A DNA stretch of 64,000 nt from assembly GCA_028571685.1 (NCBI GenBank), contig CM053142.1, positions 125,108,796 through 125,172,795 on the forward strand. Direction: 5' to 3'. This document shows positions 1-10,492 of the stretch, in pieces; the stretch's first letter is position 1; every line of letters starts with the position of its first letter. Below the pieces are notes generated by a model. That model worked only from the letters and a program-made list of their open reading frames with translations. It searched no databases and had not been told where the DNA came from. The DNA comes from Heterohyrax brucei. Taxonomy: Eukaryota > Chordata > Mammalia > Hyracoidea > Procaviidae. The position numbers and the translations under genes were made by a program.

Positions 1-437
1 CTAGCCTGTGCCATGGTTAAGGCCTTAAATACTACTTTGGAAGCCATAAGCTCTTTAAGTGCTGAGTTGGGACAACTCACAGAGGAAGTTCTGGAAAACC
101 AGGCAGCTATAGACTCCTCAGACATAATCATGGCTGTGAAGCTCTTAAGGGGATGTGTTATTTTAGCCTGTCCCACAGTTCCAAACTGATAGAGAACAAA
201 TTAAAAGTGGTAAAGGATATCATGAGTAACATCAAACAATGGGAAGACTTCTTCAGATCAGAGTCTGAGAAACTATTCTCATGGCTCCCCAACCTAGGTT
301 GGCTGTGCATACTAATAATGCTAATTATCTATGGATTATTTGTTTGTTGCTGTATAGAATGTGCACCCTGCCTCACAACTAACTGTACCACATGCTGTAG
401 AGAGCCAGCCCACAATCCAAAATTTGATCCTAGTTAA
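1..437 (+). pseudogene. Endogenous retrovirus env remnant, transmembrane (TM) subunit, 3' part
   Basis: The window opens inside a retroviral envelope TM subunit. Frame 1 from base 1 reads a heptad-like stretch including LSAELGQLTEEVLENQAAID, typical of the ectodomain coiled coil before the disulfide region. It then stops at about base 187. The match continues in frame 3 from about base 153: ectodomain end, a tryptophan-bearing segment (LFSWLPNLGW), a hydrophobic membrane span (about 295-345) and a cysteine-rich cytoplasmic tail (CCCIECAPC) ending at a stop at 435-437. A frameshift therefore lies near 130-155, at the cysteine motif, where one expected cysteine appears replaced by tyrosine. The gene is non-functional. 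The 5' part lies outside the window, so subfamily cannot be judged. Confidence 0.8.
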
Positions 438-1121
438 TGCTATAAATCAAAACAGTTATTTTCACTTAAAATTCATTTCATAGATGTGAAATTGGTGATT
501 AAGAGTGGAGAGTGTTAGTGGATGAAGGTTGCCTGGATTGGTAAAATATACTTCATTTCTTCTCTTATCACTGTCCCAAACTGAATCAACAGATTTACAT
601 TCCTTTACCTGCCTCTGGAGAAGTAAATCAATTATTTCAAACCTTCAGGGAGGTAAAGACATTGTTCAATAAGATGCAGAGTACTCTTGTGACAAGGTTT
701 GAAATTTTCCAAGTGCAAATCCCTTGGTAATCTGGCTGTAAAAGCTGCTGGAGTTGTACCACAGTCAGAATAGTCTTGGAGAAATTGTCCTCACTCTTTC
801 CTAGATTCACATTCTTGTCTCTTACTGAAGCCTACCTGAGCTCTTTTCCCTGTCTCTCAGTCTGGCTGCAGTGACAGGTGGCATGAACTTGCTTTTGGTT
901 CAGCATGACTACAGTACAAAACCCACAAATAATTCTACACCTTTGGTAGTGAAGGGAGCTCTGATTTTGAAGTTAGAACACATTTCTAGCAAAAGCAATG
1001 TCTCAATATGGCAAACGTAAATTAAACTTCTCAAAGTAACTCTAGTAGATGGAGCCAAAAAAGACAGAAATCTAGATTTTTTGGGGGGGGGGTAACTTTT
1101 TTCAAATAAGTAATCATAATA
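438..1121. other. Non-coding stretch after env; possible polypurine tract and LTR start
   Basis: No coding signal. A purine run at 501-512 (AAGAGTGGAGAG) followed by TG at 513 fits a retroviral polypurine tract and 3' LTR start, which would suit its place 65 bases after the env stop. I cannot find a clear LTR end. A run of ten G lies at 1083-1092. Confidence 0.3.
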
Positions 1122-1275
1122 GTTGGAACTCTGGTAACACAGTTGTTAACAGCATGGCTGCTAACCAAAAAAGATATCAGTTCAAGTCTACAAGCTGCTT
1201 CTTGGAAATGCTACAGGGCAGTTCTACTCTGTCCTACAAGGTTGCTATTAGTCAGGATCCATTGGATCACACCGA
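1122..1275 (+). mobile_element. AfroSINE
   Basis: The tRNA-related head (ACTCTGGTAACACAGTTGTTAA), the GCTGCTAACCAAAA segment and the block GGGCAGTTCTACTCTGTCCT match the other AfroSINE copies in this window. The 3' end is diverged. Confidence 0.8.
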
Positions 1276-1335
1276 GTTATCTTATTAGCCAATAGTTGTT
1301 GGGCACCGATATGATAAAAAGCACATTGAAGGGTC

Positions 1336-1628
1336 AGCTAGGCACTGACAATGGTGCACAGCTCCTCCAGGCGAATACTTGAAGGTGACTATAGCACTTT
1401 TTCTAGGATGAGTTCACAAACTTAATTGTCAGAACTTATACAGTGACAGCTCTGATGGACATGTTTGAAAAAGAATTCTAAAATTGTTCTGAAGGATAGA
1501 CTAGGCTCTGGCATCAGTGCCCAGCTTCCCAAGGGGAGTACTTTGAAGGTGACTATAGTGATATTCAGCAATGAGGCATGTGGCACTTTTTCTACAATGA
1601 GTTCACAAACTAGTCATATCTCGTGTGT
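1336..1628 (+). mobile_element. Two successive 3' ends of a mariner-type DNA transposon
   Basis: The terminal segment seen in the fuller mariner copies at 45408 and 52379 (CTTTGAAGGTGACTATAG... TTTTTCTAGGATGAGTTC then AACTTAATTGTCAG) occurs twice: at about 1336-1432 and again, longer, at about 1441-1628. The second includes decayed C-terminal transposase-like sequence. Both are in the same orientation. Neither copy is coding. Confidence 0.7.
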
Positions 1629-1805
1629 GCCAGACATTGTGTTGAGGATCACATTTAATTCTTGCTTGAATCCATGCATTAAGAAGAATTTTTATCATCA
1701 AGATCCCATTTTACAGATGGAAAAACTGAAAGTTAATAGTTAAATTTCACCCAGTGTCCTGCTGTTGGTAAGAGGTGGAGCCAGAGTTTAACTATAGTGC
1801 CTGCT
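1629..1805 (-). repeat. MIR-like SINE fragment
   Basis: The order 'cattttacagatggaaaaactgaa', then 'ggtaagaggtggagccagagtt' is the reverse complement of the MIR core (tRNA-derived mammalian-wide repeat). It is strongly diverged. Confidence 0.6.
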
Positions 1806-2030
1806 CTCTCAGTCAAAAATTTACTATATGTATTTACTGGTAACAGATCTAACCAATAATCTATTCTTTGAACAAGATAATTTTCATCACAGTGAAAATT
1901 TGTTGTTATCAACACTGTAAAAGGATGCAGGTTTACAATTAAATAAAAACATCTTTGTTTAATAAAGAGCTGTCCACGTCCACCTTTCTCCTAACTGAAA
2001 CGGGAGAATGAGTATATTTTGTATATGAAT

Positions 2031-2350
2031 GAAAGCTGCCAAAAGGGCTTGGTTTGCGAGGTCCATAAAGACATGGAGGAAAGAGAACCCAGAAGACAGA
2101 GAGACCCACGTGAGTGGGTGCTACATTGACTCACGACCAGAAGAACTGGATGGTGCCTGGCCATCTGATAACTGCGATGGAGCTCACCAAGTTGAGTCTC
2201 ACTGGCAACATAAGAATAAATAGGGGCGCTCCCTGAGATCTCCACTAAAAGACTGCAACTGATGGTCCAGGGACTTTGGGGTTCCCCTTGGAGCATGGCC
2301 CCTGGCCCTGATGCTGCCCATCTGTAAATCATAATGAAGATCGACTCTTC
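2031..2350 (+). mobile_element. L1 3' UTR fragment
   Basis: It matches, on the opposite strand, the 3' UTR of the young L1 at 30400-30740: agaagacagagagacccac, then the block around GGGCGCTCCCTGAGATCTCC. An ORF of 126 codons on the minus strand here is only the antisense of this UTR. Confidence 0.8.
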
Positions 2351-3332
2351 AGAAAGCAATGGATTAGACATGGTGACTCAGAGTGACCATATTTTCTGGG
2401 CACTTTATGGTTCTGTGCATCTATAGGCTAGCATCCTGCTGACTTCTTACTGGAGGAAGCAGAGTGGATGGAGAGGAGGGGATAGGAGACTGTTGGGAGG
2501 ATATGACACGTATGGAGCAGAGAGGAAGAGTGTGCTGCCACCAGGCAGGGAAAGCCATGGGAGTTGCATATAGGTGAGTGCACAAATATATATAAGAATG
2601 TACATTTTCAAAAAATGCTTAAAAGAAAAAAAAAGTCTTGGTTTGGAGAAAAAGGGCTGGTCAGACATATGCTATTCAGTAATTGAAGGAGAAGCAACTC
2701 AAGGTACTGCAACAGAAAACTTTTCAAAGAAAGCTGAACACTTCAATCATTCTCATACAAAAGACACAGGGGCTGGAAGTCAATCGCTTTTTTTTCTTTT
2801 TGGAGAAAATGAGTGCAGCTTTTGTCAGCAGGTAAAATTCCAGTGGAGACTCTGTGCTTCTTCTAGGCAGAAAATAGGTACTGCGACCATTGCTTTGTCA
2901 TTAAGGTCTTTCCATGTCATGCTGTATGTCTGGTGGATGATGTCACTGGCCTCCCAAACAAAAGTAACTAGGGGTACCAACAAAGTTGCAAGGTGTGGCT
3001 GGATTGTTTGTGTCTTCTGTATTTGCATTGCTGGGGTATAGGCCAAGTTATTGACTTGGTATTCATTTTGCTGGATGAGAAGGCAAATGGAGTTTTGGAG
3101 TTTCTAAACTGCTAAGAGCTATAAGGCAAAACACTGGGACAGGAAACTATACAATACAGGAGTTAGGTATGTGAACTGAAGTACCTAGCTGCTTGGGATT
3201 GTATTTCAGTTCCATCTCTTTGAAAATATTGTTGTTGAAAGGTTTGTTAAATCTGAAGTTTGAATTGTTAATGATATATAAAGCAACAGGAACAGTACAC
3301 AAGTAGTTTTAGCTTAACCAAACACAAACATT
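2351..3332. other. No recognised feature
   Basis: There are ORFs up to 155 codons at 2574-3041, but they carry no motif, have no codon bias I can see, and overlap equally long antisense ORFs. Probably old decayed repeat or unique intergenic DNA. Confidence 0.5.
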
Positions 3333-3350
3333 TTTTCTCTCTCTCTAACG

Positions 3351-3382
<32 letters not shown>
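3333..3382. repeat. (CA)n microsatellite
   Basis: A CT-rich lead is followed by an almost uninterrupted CA run of about 35 bases. Confidence 0.95.
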
Positions 3383-3482
3383 GTCTCTTTCTGTCTTTCC
3401 AGGCTAATCCAATTTAATGTTGCTAATATTCTTCAAGATTTTCATAAATGGCGTAAATGTTTCTTGATAGTATATAAGGGCT

Positions 3483-3670
3483 TGTTATGGATTGAATTGT
3501 GTCACTGCAAAATGTGTGTCAACTTGACTAGCACATGTTTCTCACTATTGTATGGTTGCCCACTGTTTTGTCATCTGATATGATTTTCCTATGTGTTATA
3601 AATCCTATCTCTATGATGTCAATAAGATGGAAATAGTGGCAATTGTGTTAATAAGGCAGCACTGGATTTT
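3483..3670 (+). mobile_element. MaLR-like LTR, 5' part
   Basis: Starts TGTTATGGATTGAATTGTGT, the same opening as the full LTRs at 5629, 41164, 45965 and 52986, but the 3' half is missing. Confidence 0.7.
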
Positions 3671-3832
3671 CTTGGCTAAATGTGAAGTGCCAGTTTTTTA
3701 TATCCTTAAAGGTTGTGCCCATTAAGTCAGTTTCTAAACAAATAAATTTTAGAGATTTAGCAAAGTAATAAAAATTAATAAGCTTCAAGATCAACAGAAA
3801 CATTGCTTCTGAAAATTAGATTGAACGGAGCG

Positions 3833-3965
3833 CATTATAGCTGTGGTGATATGGCACTTAAAAGCTTAGGCTGCTGTCAGCAGTTTGAATCCATCAGCCA
3901 CTCCTCAGAAACTTGTCATATAGGGTCACTGTGAGTCAGAATCCTCTTGAAGGCAATGATTTTTT
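3833..3965 (+). mobile_element. AfroSINE
   Basis: Diverged copy: GCTGTGGTGATATGGCACTTAA head, then TTTGAATCCATCAGCCACTCC and GGGTCACTGTGAGTCAGAAT. Confidence 0.7.
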
Positions 3966-4290
3966 TTCTTGGTGTAGGCAAGTAAGCACTTACAGCACTG
4001 CATCCATTTTTTTTTTTATGGTTAAGTGAAAGTATACAATCCAAATCAATTCCACATGCCCACCTATCTGTAGCTCCATCTGTTCTCATCCTGTGACAGC
4101 GCACTACTTTTTTCACTTTATACTGTCAGTACCTTCTTAAAGAGCACCTGTCCCCTCCTCTCTACCCTCTTGTCTCCCATCTAGAAAGAAACCAGTAGGA
4201 TAGCCTCCTATAAATGTATAAAACCATAAAGTACACATACTACATGCTTACACTGTGTCCCCGAGTCCAGTCCATTCATGTTGTGTAATG
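3966..4290 (-). mobile_element. L1 3' UTR end with poly(A)
   Basis: It parallels 30062-30360, the 3' end of the young L1: T-rich start (the poly(A) tail read in reverse), then 'cccctcctctctaccc' and 'tataaatgtataaaaccataaagt'. It is 5'-truncated and diverged. Confidence 0.75.
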
Positions 4291-4336
4291 TGAGCAAGTA
4301 ATTAACTTTGAAACCCTAGTTTCTTTAACTGTACTA

Positions 4337-4495
4337 CATGGAAACCCTGGTGGTGTAGTGGTTAAGTGCTATAGCAGCTAACCAAAAGTCTGGTAGTTCA
4401 AACTTGCTGGGTGCTCCTTGAAAATTCCATGGGGCAGTTCTACTCTGATGTATATGGTCACATGAGTCGAATTTGACTTGATGGCAGTGGCTTTA
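4337..4495 (+). mobile_element. AfroSINE
   Basis: Well-preserved head GAAACCCTGGTGGTGTAGTG with A-box-like GTAGTGGTTAAG, then B-box-like AGTTCAAACTTGC and the usual GGGCAGTTCTACTCTG block. Confidence 0.9.
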
Positions 4496-4624
4496 AATGG
4501 TAATATATAAAAAGATGAGTCATAAAATTGCCATTTTTGCAGAGAAAAAGCAGTCAAGTACTCTATATGCAACATGATTCTATCTAGTTGTAAGGAAAAA
4601 AGGTAGGGGTGCTGCTCTAGCAAA

Positions 4625-5628
4625 TACCTAAAATGTGGAAGCCACTTTGAAACTGCGAATGGATACAAGATTCAGAAGGAATGAAGAAGGTGCAGATGGT
4701 GAGAAACAACAGAGGACCGGCAGCAACGGCAGCAGCAGCAGCAGAACCAGAGGCAGTGCTGGAGCCGACCCGTGCAGCGAGAGCGGTCAGTGCCTGCACA
4801 GAGATTGCTTGCGAAACAGGGTGCCTGCGAGCACTTGAATCGGTGGAGCTGGCCTTGCTGACCCACGGAGTGAGTGAGTTGAGTGCCTTTGGGCAGGATG
4901 CTTTCTAGCAAGAGTAGGGTGCCTCCGGGCACTTAAATCAGTGGAGCGACAGAGATTTGGAACACTTGCCCGGCAGGGCAGATGTGGGCCCGAGGCCCGG
5001 GCCATGCGGCCATAGGAAGCTGAAGCTGAAGAGACACAGCGTGAGTGGCTGAGCTGCCTCAGTCTCAAAAGGTATGGCCATGACCTCAGGGGTTTGAAAG
5101 GGTGGAACCAGGGCGTCCTATGTGTGTAAGGGTGGAATTGCCACTCAGTTGGACTTAGCGTGCTCCTAAAGCTTATGGGGCAGAGTTTCTGTCCAAGGGG
5201 GCCTTGAAGGCAGAGTTGTAGCATGGGGCTGGAGGTCTCCACTCCAAAACCAGAGAGTGTGGCCGATAACTAGAGTCTGGAGAGCAGGGCTGTTGTGCAG
5301 AATGTCTCAGAAAAATGTAAGAGTATTTCCAAAGCTCTCAGGGCTAATATAATGTATTCTGTTGACTTGCCTGTTGTCTGTTAATGCCTTCTTTTCCTGC
5401 AATTTCTCCCATGTGTCATGGAATGTCTAACTTGTGCCTATTCTGCCATTGTGCCTTTAGAAGCAGATAGCTTACCTTCTAAGTTTCACAGGTGTAGAAG
5501 AATTTTTGTATTTTGGACTTGGAACTGATTTAAGACTTCTGTTGTATGGATAGACATGATTTTGCTATGGTGAGATGAATGTGTTAAATGTTTTTGTGAT
5601 GTGATTTTTGGGTTGTCAAAGGGTGGGA
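4625..5628 (+). mobile_element. MaLR-type retrotransposon internal region, 3' part
   Basis: Non-coding GC-rich sequence starting 'aaaatgtggaagccactttg' and ending in a purine-rich tract (AAAGGGTGGGA, 5618-5628) directly before an LTR. This is how MaLR internal regions of the MST/THE1 kind are built: they lack env, and their gag-like region is usually decayed. A short (GCA)n tract sits at 4727-4745. ORFs on both strands across 4635-5242 are equally long and carry no retroviral motif. The 5' LTR is absent, so only the 3' half survives. Confidence 0.7.
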
Positions 5629-6192
5629 TGTCATGGGTTGAATTGTGTCCCCCCAAAAACATGTGTAGCCACGTGGCTGGGATATGGTTCCCAGTATCTT
5701 GGGACTGTCCTCCATTGTGTGGTTTCGCTAAACTGTATGTTGAAGGACTGGGGTGGGGCTGTAAATTCCTGCATAGGATTACTTCCTTGCTTTGCTGTAG
5801 GGGGAGTTTCTCTGGAGTATGGCTTGCCCCACCCTTAATGCTTTCAGCCTGCAAGAGATAAGAAGGGAAAAAGAAACAACGAGAATTGGGAGCCACTTTA
5901 CCATCAAGAGAGCAGCACCGGGAGAGGAGCCCATCCTGCAGACCTGAGGTTCCTGCACCAGGATGCTCCCTGGACAAAGACTGATGCAATGCCAGACTTT
6001 CCTCCAGGGCCCACAAGGGGAAAGCCTTCCCTGGAGCGGTCATCCTGAATATGGACTTACAACCTACCGGACTGTGTAATTACCCTGAATACGGACTTGC
6101 AACCTACTGGACTGTGTAAGAATAAACCTTCCTGTGTTAAAGTCATCCACTCTGTGGTATTTCTGTTAGAGCAGTCCTAGCTGACTAAAACA
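5629..6192 (+). mobile_element. MaLR-like LTR (3' LTR of the element)
   Basis: TG...CA ends: TGTCATGGGTTGAATTGTG to CTGACTAAAACA. It holds a poly(A) signal AATAAA near 6122 and ends with the conserved 'tctgtggtatttctgttagagcag' block. It contains a 39-base tandem duplication (6042-6080 and 6082-6120). The preceding polypurine tract marks it as a true 3' LTR; the other LTRs of this family here are solo. Confidence 0.85.
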
Positions 6193-7189
6193 AGTAATGT
6201 ATTTAAAGTTTCTGTCATAGTTACAGGTACTTTCTAAGTGTTTAAGAAATGATAGCCATTACTAATGACAGTGATTACGACGGTTATTACTAAGTGATAG
6301 TTATTATGTTAACGTAATTCTATCATGTTAACTACAGAAGAAAAAAATATTTTATGATTTCTCCATATAATGGAATAAGACTCAAATCATTAAAATCATG
6401 ATTATGAAGGATATGAAATGATATAATAAAATGTGATAAGTCAGGATCTAATATCGAACACAATTTCATCCCAATTTTGAAACATATATGCAACTGTATT
6501 GTCCATTTGGATATAAAAAAGACTGGAAGAAAATATATAAAAATGTTAATATAATCACCTCTGGATCAATGATATTGTGATATTTCTTACACTGTTTTTT
6601 CTCTTTTTTTTTTAAACTTGTGCTACTTTCATAATCAAGAGAGATATCTATTTCCTTCCCTGTTCCGTGCAAGATAAAAAAATACCAACAAGAGTTCTTG
6701 TCATATACAGGAATAGCATCCTATGTGATAAATGCTAGTTAGTTTTCCAATTAAAAAATTTAAAAATAGTGCTTTGGGAATTGTTTTTTTAAATTATTTT
6801 AGTTATTTATATTTAGTTTGCACAGAATTTTTATATGTGTTGGGAAGGACAGGGCTAAAGAAAAACTTAATGGGCCAGTGAAGCAAAACAGAAAATTAAA
6901 AATTTAGGCTTTATGACCTGGCACAAGAATTTAGTTTAAGAAAGGATAGGTAATCATTTACCTGTGGAATTAACAGGCTGTCAAATAAGACTCTCTGACT
7001 CTTCATTCATATCTTGTGGGAGAATTTTCTTTCCCAGTTTTGTGAAGCCTTTCTACAATTAACTATGCTTTTGGAGGTGTCTCATAGGTGACACAAAACG
7101 TATCTCCTGGAGGATACAATTTTAGGAAACTTTCAGGAAGTCTTATCACAAGAATACCATGGAAAAAAAAGGTGTCTACAGTGCACATT
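6193..7189. other. AT-rich stretch with no recognised feature
   Basis: No repeat of the families seen elsewhere and no plausible coding region. A 68-codon minus-strand ORF at 6466-6672 is low-complexity lysine-rich and unlikely to be real. Confidence 0.5.
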
Positions 7190-7404
7190 TGTAAAGTCCT
7201 TTGTCTAAGCTTGTCTCATTATGATCCCACAAGACAAACAAAGAATGGATTACTCCAGCCATTTTACAGAATTAAAAAAAAAAAAGATGGAGTGTATCCC
7301 ATGGATAGAGCACAGTAAGGATTAGAACCTAGATTCTTCTTTCCTGGTCATAGGCTTGTGCATTTTGACTGCTCAGGGTGTTTTTTTTTTTTTTTTTTTT
7401 TTTT
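7190..7404 (-). repeat. MIR-like fragment and poly(T) run
   Basis: 'ccattttacagaatt' followed by 'ggattagaacctagattct' resembles a reversed MIR core at about 7190-7378. A run of about 24 T follows at 7381-7404. Confidence 0.45.
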
Positions 7405-8225
7405 AGAGTGCATCTTAGGATATCTTGTAATACAAGGAAAAGAGAAACAACAACAACAAAAAAAAAGAGTAAGGAATGAATGAAAATTGTAACACTTGAT
7501 TAACTGTTATATTACTTCCTGTGTCTGAGAACATACCAGTTTGAAGCAGTAAGAAAACACAAATATTCAGGTTACTTTATATAGAGATGTGTAATGTTGT
7601 TTCTAAAACTACTTGAGTAAAAAAATAGATGATGGAAAGGGTTTTTATACATAATTATAGCTGTGCTTCCTGTCAGTTACATCACTATAACTGGAGGTCT
7701 GGCAGCTTCTCCTTTTCAGTTGTTATAGAAATATAGACACAAAGTACAGAATTGATTTTTAGAAAAGGACATTTACCAATATTTAAAACACTTTATTCTC
7801 AAGATATTTCCAGCATTAACCCTTTCCAACCATAAGCAACCCTCCTAGACGAATTGTTAAGCAGGAGAGAGAGCCCAGGATAGCTAGTCAGGACAGCTAA
7901 GTTACTGGCCACCAGAACATGTGACACCCTAGACAAACAATATAATGTTACTCGGTTTGAGTTTCCTTTTTCTGTAAAGGCTGTGGATTAGGCTAATCTT
8001 AACTATGGTTGCAGGACATGTTGCATAACTTTTTACAAAGGCTGACTGACATCCTACCAGAGCTAATTTAACTGGTCTATGTGGATTCCCTCGAGAAATT
8101 CCAATACCAAGCAGATTTAAGAAATACTGGTGCAGGTGATCCCTAAGCTGCCTCCAGCTCTCAGATTCTATGGTCTTGTGATTCTACTTCTTCTCTACAC
8201 ATTATCTCCCAGCAAATCTAACAAG
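7405..8225. other. No recognised feature
   Basis: Unremarkable AT-rich DNA without SINEs or an ORF of note. Confidence 0.5.
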
Positions 8226-8405
8226 ATGCCATCAAGTTGATTCTGACTCATGGTAGCATCAAGTGTATCAAAGAACTGTGATCCATAGGATTTTCAATGT
8301 TTGTATTTTTTTAAACAGATCACCAGGCCTTTCCTCCAAGGCACCTATGGGTGCACTCTAACCTCCTTTCAGCACGTTAATGTTTGCACCATCTAGGGAG
8401 TCCTG
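8226..8405 (-). mobile_element. AfroSINE, long type
   Basis: Reverse of the longer SINE variant whose head reads GGAGTCCCTGGGTGGTGCAAA: here 'gtttgcaccatctagggagtcc' lies at the right end and 'gatgccatcaagttgattctgact' at the left. Confidence 0.8.
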
Positions 8406-8515
8406 TAGCAAACCAGGAAGATTTATGATCTCACCTTTTCTCTCTACCCTTTGTATCACTTTCTGGTCTTCCTCAGGGTAATGATTTTCAAACTTTATTG
8501 TCTAGTAGTGAATAA

Positions 8516-8676
8516 AGCCACTGCTGCTGAGCCGAATGGATTCTGACTCCTAGTGACCCTATAGGTCAGAGGAGAATTGCTCTACAGAGTTTCCAAAGAA
8601 CTCCTGGGAGATTTGAACCATCTACTTTTTGGTTAGTAGATGAAGCACTTAAAAAACCACTCTGCCAGCAGGGTTA
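8516..8676 (-). mobile_element. AfroSINE
   Basis: Left end 'actgctgctgagccgaatggattctgactc' is the reversed 3' end; 'ttggttagtagatgaagcacttaa' and 'gccagcagggtt' are the reversed head. Confidence 0.85.
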
Positions 8677-8677
8677 C

Positions 8678-8850
8678 CGTAAGTAGTGGTTAGCTTGTTA
8701 AAAATGCAGCTTCCTAGAACCCACCCCATGAAATTCCAGCTCACTAGACCTGGGGAGCTGCCCAGGAATTTACATTTTTTCACAAGCATCCAGATGACTC
8801 TGAGGTTACTGGTTGAGAACCACACATTGAGAAATACTGTAGAAGGTGTA
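8678..8850 (-). mobile_element. hAT-Charlie-like non-autonomous element
   Basis: 'agcttgttaaaaatgcagcttcctagaacccacccc' followed by 'ctggttgagaaccacac' has the layout of short mammalian hAT derivatives (MER5/MER20-like). I cannot name the subfamily. An 8686-8925 ORF here is chance. Confidence 0.55.
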
Positions 8851-9044
8851 ATTTGTAACCCCAAAGATGAGGTCTTCACTTTTGCCTGGAGTATCTTTGG
8901 GACTCTGATTTACTCTGGAATATAGGTTTTGGATAAATTATGAAGTAGATGCCATGATTCTCATAGCTCTGAGCTTCCCTCTCCAGCTGAGCACCAGTCC
9001 TGCAGCCAGGAAGCTGGCTTTCAACAGAATCTGCTCTGAATAAG

Positions 9045-9880
9045 AGAGCACTTTAGAATCCAGGATACACAAAGGATTTCTATAAATAAATGGAAACGTG
9101 CATAAAAAATTGTATCAGCTGGCAACTCACAGAAGAACAAACCCAAAAGTGAATAAACATTCACAGTATTCAGACAAACAAACATTAATGAGAGAATGAG
9201 ATACCAATTTTTACCTATCACATTAGTAACCATTTACAAAAGTTTGATAATATCAAGTGTTGGGGAGGACTATTGGGGACACGGGAACTCTCCTACATGC
9301 ATGGGAGTATGTTAGCTGGAAAGTGCAGTCCTGGGCAATTTGATATCATCTATTAAATACCATTAAGGTCTCTCGGTAGTGCAAGCCACTTGTGGTTGAC
9401 TACTAACCTAAAAGGGTTCAAACCCATGAAGTGTGCTGCAGAAGAAAGGACAGGCAATCTGCTTCTGTAAAGATTGCAGCCAAGAGCATTCTATGGAGAA
9501 ACTACTCTGTAATACATGGGATTGCCATGAGTTGTAATTGACTACGTTGCAACAGGTTTAGTTTGGGTTTATTAAATATGATTGTGATGCTAAAAATGTA
9601 ATTTCACTTCTCAGCATTGACTTTAGAAACACAGGAATGCAAACAAAATAGGCATGTTTAAGAGTGGCTTCATAGTAGAAAGAAAATGTAAAACATCTAC
9701 GTGTTCATAAAGAACTAATTACCTAAATAAACTGTGGTGTAATCTTAGTTAATACTATGCAATAATTAGGAGAAATGTGGTAGATATTCATACCTACTTG
9801 GGTAGATCTCCAGGACTTCCTGCTAAGTGAAAAACCTTGTCACAAAGTGCTATTCACTGCGGTAACTTGTCTGCAAGATG
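9045..9880 (+). mobile_element. Old L1 fragment (ORF2 end and 3' UTR), split by a SINE
   Basis: The piece before the SINE reads 'aatgagagaatgagataccaatttttacctatcacattag' and 'ggggacacgggaactctcctacatgc'. The piece after it reads 'aaataaactgtggtgtaatc', 'aatactatgcaataattagga' and 'taagtgaaaaacc'. These are conserved landmarks of old mammalian L1 ORF2 3' ends. It is strongly decayed. Confidence 0.75.
9360..9569 (+). mobile_element. AfroSINE, long type, inside the L1
   Basis: It shows the long-variant middle (GGACAGGCAATCTGCTTCTG) and the tail 'gggattgccatgagttgtaattgact'. It is flanked by TATTAAATA at 9351-9359 and 9570-9578, a target-site duplication. Confidence 0.8.
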
Positions 9881-9921
9881 CCACCATCAATTTTCTCCCT
9901 CTGCACACATTCAAGCAGACG

Positions 9922-10077
9922 CTGGTAGCACAGTGACTTAAGTGCTGCGCCTGCTAGCCGAAGGGCCGGCAGTTGGACTCCACCAGGTGCTCCTTGGAAA
10001 CTCTATAGAGCAGTTCTACTCTGTTACAAGCTCTACCGTGAGTCAGAATGGACTCAACAGCAGCGGTTTGGGTTCGG
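9922..10077 (+). mobile_element. AfroSINE
   Basis: Head ACGCTGGTAGCACAGTGACT, GGCCGGCAGTTGGACTCCACC and GAGTCAGAATGGACTCAACAG are all recognisable. Confidence 0.85.
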
Positions 10078-10139
10078 ATACATGTATGGCATTCCCCATT
10101 GACCGTCTGAGTTTATTGTTGCCCTCCCCCTGATCTGGG

Positions 10140-10480
10140 CTGACTTTAACGATTTTCTTTACAAATAGATGGTGACAGAAGGGGTTGTGGAACCTCTGTG
10201 GCTGAGTCTTAAGAAAGTCTACAGCTTCTACCTTGTCTTTTGGAACAAGTTCTTGCAAATCTTGTTTTGGAAGGAAGCCTTTGAGAGGTAAGACGTCTGA
10301 TTCCCCTGAGGGTGTCATGTGTGGGGAAACTGAGACGCGGAGCCTCCCTGGTTGTTTCAGCCACCCCAGGAGAGGCCACAGACCTGTGAGCAAAACTGTC
10401 CTCTTGGAAATCAGGGAGCTCGAAGATACTATCTTGAGGAGAACCAAGGCATACGACCCCGGTCTAGCCATCTGAGTAAC
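10140..10480. repeat. Probable old LTR-like repeat, family uncertain
   Basis: 'gatggtgacagaaggggttg', 'cttaagaaagtctacagcttctacc' and 'tgtttcagccaccccaggagaggcc' have the feel of old mammalian MaLR or similar repeats. ORFs on both strands (142 codons minus, 80 plus) carry no motif. I cannot name it. Confidence 0.35.
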
Positions 10481-10492
10481 CCCTATCCTTTA

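Noticed and set aside
2574-3041. 155-codon plus-strand ORF
   Set aside because: No motif or signal, overlaps an antisense ORF, and lies in repeat-like intergenic DNA.
4635-5242. Overlapping ORFs on both strands, alanine- or serine/proline-rich
   Set aside because: They lie in MaLR internal sequence; the openness comes from GC-rich composition and a (GCA)n tract.
5486-6043. 185-codon minus-strand ORF
   Set aside because: It is the antisense of a MaLR-like LTR; the same antisense openness recurs in other copies of that LTR.
10043-10471. 142-codon minus-strand ORF
   Set aside because: Spans a SINE tail and an old repeat; no domain.
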